Assembly (NCBI RefSeq): GCF_947500075.1
Contig: NZ_CANMQS010000003.1
Location: 538,989 to 602,988 of the forward strand
Direction: 5' to 3'
DNA: 64,000 bases
Source of the DNA: an uncultured Sulfitobacter sp.
GTDB taxonomy: Bacteria > Pseudomonadota > Alphaproteobacteria > Rhodobacterales > Rhodobacteraceae
Part shown: one piece after another, positions 62,382 to 64,000 of the stretch
Layout of the letters: each line of letters opens with the position of its first letter
How positions within the stretch are numbered: position 1 is the stretch's first letter
Notes under the pieces: generated by a model
Databases searched by the model: none
Told to the model about the DNA's origin: nothing
What the model saw: only the letters and a program-made list of their open reading frames with translations
Made by a program: the position numbers and the translations under genes

Positions 62382-63148
62382 AGCATATTCTTCATCACTG
62401 CGTATACTCGACCGGAGTCTGAGAGGTGCCCGCTTGCATCAATTGGGTAGTTCACTCTTGCAACGGTATGGCTGATGTTGCCGCCAATAGTGGAAACGTG
62501 ATCATCTCTGATGCTGATTACAATATCACAATGACTTTTAAAGGCATCATGTGTGGATGCGAAATCATATGTGATGTTAGCGGAAGTTCTCCGTCTACAC
62601 ACCATGTCACCTATCTGAGGTTTGTGGTCGGAAATTTTGTATCCCCAAAACGGACCACTTTCGTTATCTAGTTTGCTGCGAATTGCTTGGTGGGTATATT
62701 TCGAATGTGCGGCAGCATATCTAAACCCGTCATAGCCCCCCGCAGCTCTTACGCAAAATGAAATGAATGCTGCTGACCACGGAGTGTCTCTGTCGGTGCC
62801 ATCGAGATGGCCGAGATTGATGCTATCCCAGAATTCACCGACATAGTTATGGTAAGGACTAATGTGCTCTTTTCCTGCTTCTTTATCGAAACGTAGCCAC
62901 TGCTTAACACATTCTCTAACTAGTCGCTCCTTGGGTTCGGAGACCTGGTTGCGGAGAACGTTTTCAGAGACAAAAACTTCGTCTGTGTGGCCTTCAGCCT
63001 TACACGGCATCCAGCGATCACCTTGCTTCGGACCAACAATTTCTACGGAATCACATTGATTTAGATAACCTGCAATGTTGTCGCCGAAGCTTGGCGCACT
63101 TCGTACATTTGCTCCGTAAACTTTTGAATCAATTGCTCTAAATGTCAT
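62378..63148 (-). CDS. SH3 / DUF2272 protein, predicted peptidoglycan amidase-like enzyme
   Basis: 256 residues. The N terminus is an SH3b-like domain (GANVRSAPSFGDNIAGYLNQ). The rest matches DUF2272, a CHAP/NlpC-like fold: DTPWSAAFISFCVRAAGGY, AAHSKYTHQAIRSK, PQIGDMVCRRR, SHCDIVISIRDDHVSTIGGN. The Cys of SFCVRAAG and His of AHSKYT are candidate catalytic residues. No signal peptide is seen, so it would need a dedicated export route or act in the cytoplasm. AGGAGAGAATT precedes the ATG. Confidence 0.8.
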   Translation of the reverse strand: MTFRAIDSKVYGANVRSAPSFGDNIAGYLNQCDSVEIVGPKQGDRWMPCKAEGHTDEVFVSENVLRNQVSEPKERLVRECVKQWLRFDKEAGKEHISPYHNYVGEFWDSINLGHLDGTDRDTPWSAAFISFCVRAAGGYDGFRYAAAHSKYTHQAIRSKLDNESGPFWGYKISDHKPQIGDMVCRRRTSANITYDFASTHDAFKSHCDIVISIRDDHVSTIGGNISHTVARVNYPIDASGHLSDSGRVYAVMKNML

Positions 63149-63631
63149 AATTCTCTCCTAAAGATAAATATTTGTGAATTATAGCACTTTTTTCGATTTA
63201 TGTTACGATTGAATTATCGGCCAAATAAAAGAAGCTACTAATCCTGTGACTTAAACGGTTGTCTTTTCACTGATAGCCTGCTCGCCAAATCCATCGAAGA
63301 TACATGTGACACAAATTCTTGACAGAACCGACATTGATTCTTTCATGTGTTTACTGTGCCTTGATATGCGGCCATTTGTGCGAACCGCAGCATCCGGAAC
63401 TTTGGGGCTCACTCCGGCCATGGGATGCGGCGTAGCATCTGGTCAGTCTTAGCTTTGGCTGGCTGCACGAGCGGCCCGTTGCAGTCGTTCGACATTGATC
63501 ACTTTTGTTGCAGTGCGGCCCGTCAGACCGGAATTTCGCCGAAAGCGCAAAAACTATGGATTGCCACTGAAGCGTTACAATCTAAATGCTCCTAACCGTC
63601 CATCAAACCGGGAATCTCCAAATTGACGGTG
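63149..63631. other. Spacer without a supported gene
   Basis: About 480 bp. The part next to the DUF2272 start is A+T-rich and probably promoter. No gene, repeat or RNA is recognised in the rest. Confidence 0.4.
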
Positions 63632-63937
63632 CTAAAGCACTTCAAGGCTAGTGAGCAGTTGCCTCGCATATTCATCTGCCGCGTCCCTTACACTGCTCGC
63701 TGTGACCAAAGTCAGCCACAAACCTCCAGACACGAGATAAGCAATCAACAGGTAGATCGCGGGCGGCTTTGGAAGTTCCCCCGAGAGAAGAACGTCACGC
63801 GAATTGTATGCCACAAAACAAAAGCACCCGACTAGCAATGCAAAGCCTGCAGATTTCAGACCGTACAGGTTCCGCCGAAACCCATAGGCTGTGTTTTCCT
63901 TGAGCAGTAACGCAAACTTGGAACTGATCAGCCCCAC
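63632..63937 (-). CDS. Small membrane protein, probably 5'-truncated by an insertion sequence
   Basis: 101 residues with two membrane helices (SAGFALLVGCFCFVAYN, AIYLLIAYLVSGGLWLTLV) and a charged C terminus. The only start (GTG 63937) and the first four codons lie inside what looks like an insertion-sequence end (from 63925), and a stop codon is in frame 8 codons upstream. The original start was probably lost. No family is recognised. Confidence 0.5.
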   Translation of the reverse strand: MGLISSKFALLLKENTAYGFRRNLYGLKSAGFALLVGCFCFVAYNSRDVLLSGELPKPPAIYLLIAYLVSGGLWLTLVTASSVRDAADEYARQLLTSLEVL

Positions 63938-64000
63938 TTGAGTGGTCCAATTTGATTGTTAGTGCATGATCGGCCTTTGGTCCATCTGGACAATGGTTTC
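63925..64000. mobile_element. Left end of a probable IS3-family element running off the window
   Basis: From TGATCAGCCCCACTTGAGTG onward the sequence resembles the terminal repeat of IS3-family elements (TGA-C-TGCCCC-type ends in this group, from memory). No transposase code is inside the window. Confidence 0.4.

Noticed and set aside
1..64000. CRISPR array, tRNA or rRNA genes
   Set aside because: No regularly spaced direct repeats, cloverleaf sequence or rRNA-like sequence was found; the only tRNA-like stretch is a short 3'-end match at 41484-41501.

Overview
The window looks like the chromosome of an alphaproteobacterium of the Roseobacter group (Rhodobacteraceae). The evidence is the gene set flaF/flbT, a DUF1217 flagellar protein, an FtcR-like regulator, a MucR/Ros-type regulator, a second FliL-like gene beside flgH, and several TTAA-N7-TTAA sites that match the CtrA consensus. 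No tRNA, rRNA or CRISPR array was found.

Bases 1 to about 41.2 kb are one nearly complete flagellar island. From left to right it holds: the C-terminal part of a sensor kinase; fliJ-like and motA; an unknown gene; motB; a mucR-like gene; an OmpR-type regulator; an unknown gene; flaF-flbT-DUF1217; a 262-bp miniature inverted-repeat element; fliG; fliF-fliH-fliN-fliP on the minus strand, divergent from fliL-fliM-DUF6468-like-motE-like; the export and rod operon flgB-flgC-fliE-fliQ-transglycosylase-flhA-fliR-flhB, divergent from fliI; flagellin; flgI-flgJ-flgN-like, divergent from ftcR; flgE-flgK-flgL; a large TPR-type exported protein; flgF-flgG-flgA-flgH-fliL2; and an RpoH-like sigma factor with fliK and flgD. 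Together these encode the motor, C-ring, export gate, rod, rings, hook and filament, plus local regulators. I did not see fliO, fliD, fliS or fliA. Promoter regions carry two recurring signals: TTAA-N7-TTAA sites and an ATACTTG/ACTTGTAT box.

From about 41.2 kb to the end is an accessory region. It starts with a hairpin-rich spacer containing a stretch resembling a tRNA 3' end, then an AlpA-like regulator, a decayed IS110 element, and an inactivated IS1182-family element with a 4-bp target duplication. Next is a three-gene cluster of a tiny cysteine-rich secreted peptide, a membrane protein and an exported protein, followed by a second decayed IS110 element.

The most interesting part is 49.9-58.6 kb. 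A 2,125-residue SIR2/STAND-like NTPase/TPR protein is transcribed divergently from a 722-residue protein that joins a degenerate PfkB-like domain to an AAA+ ATPase. The layout is that of an anti-phage (NAD-depleting) defence system in an unusual configuration. Beyond it lie transposase relics, a four-gene envelope cluster, an SH3/DUF2272 amidase-like gene overlapping a small exported SH3-like gene, and a membrane protein gene apparently cut by an insertion sequence that runs off the window.
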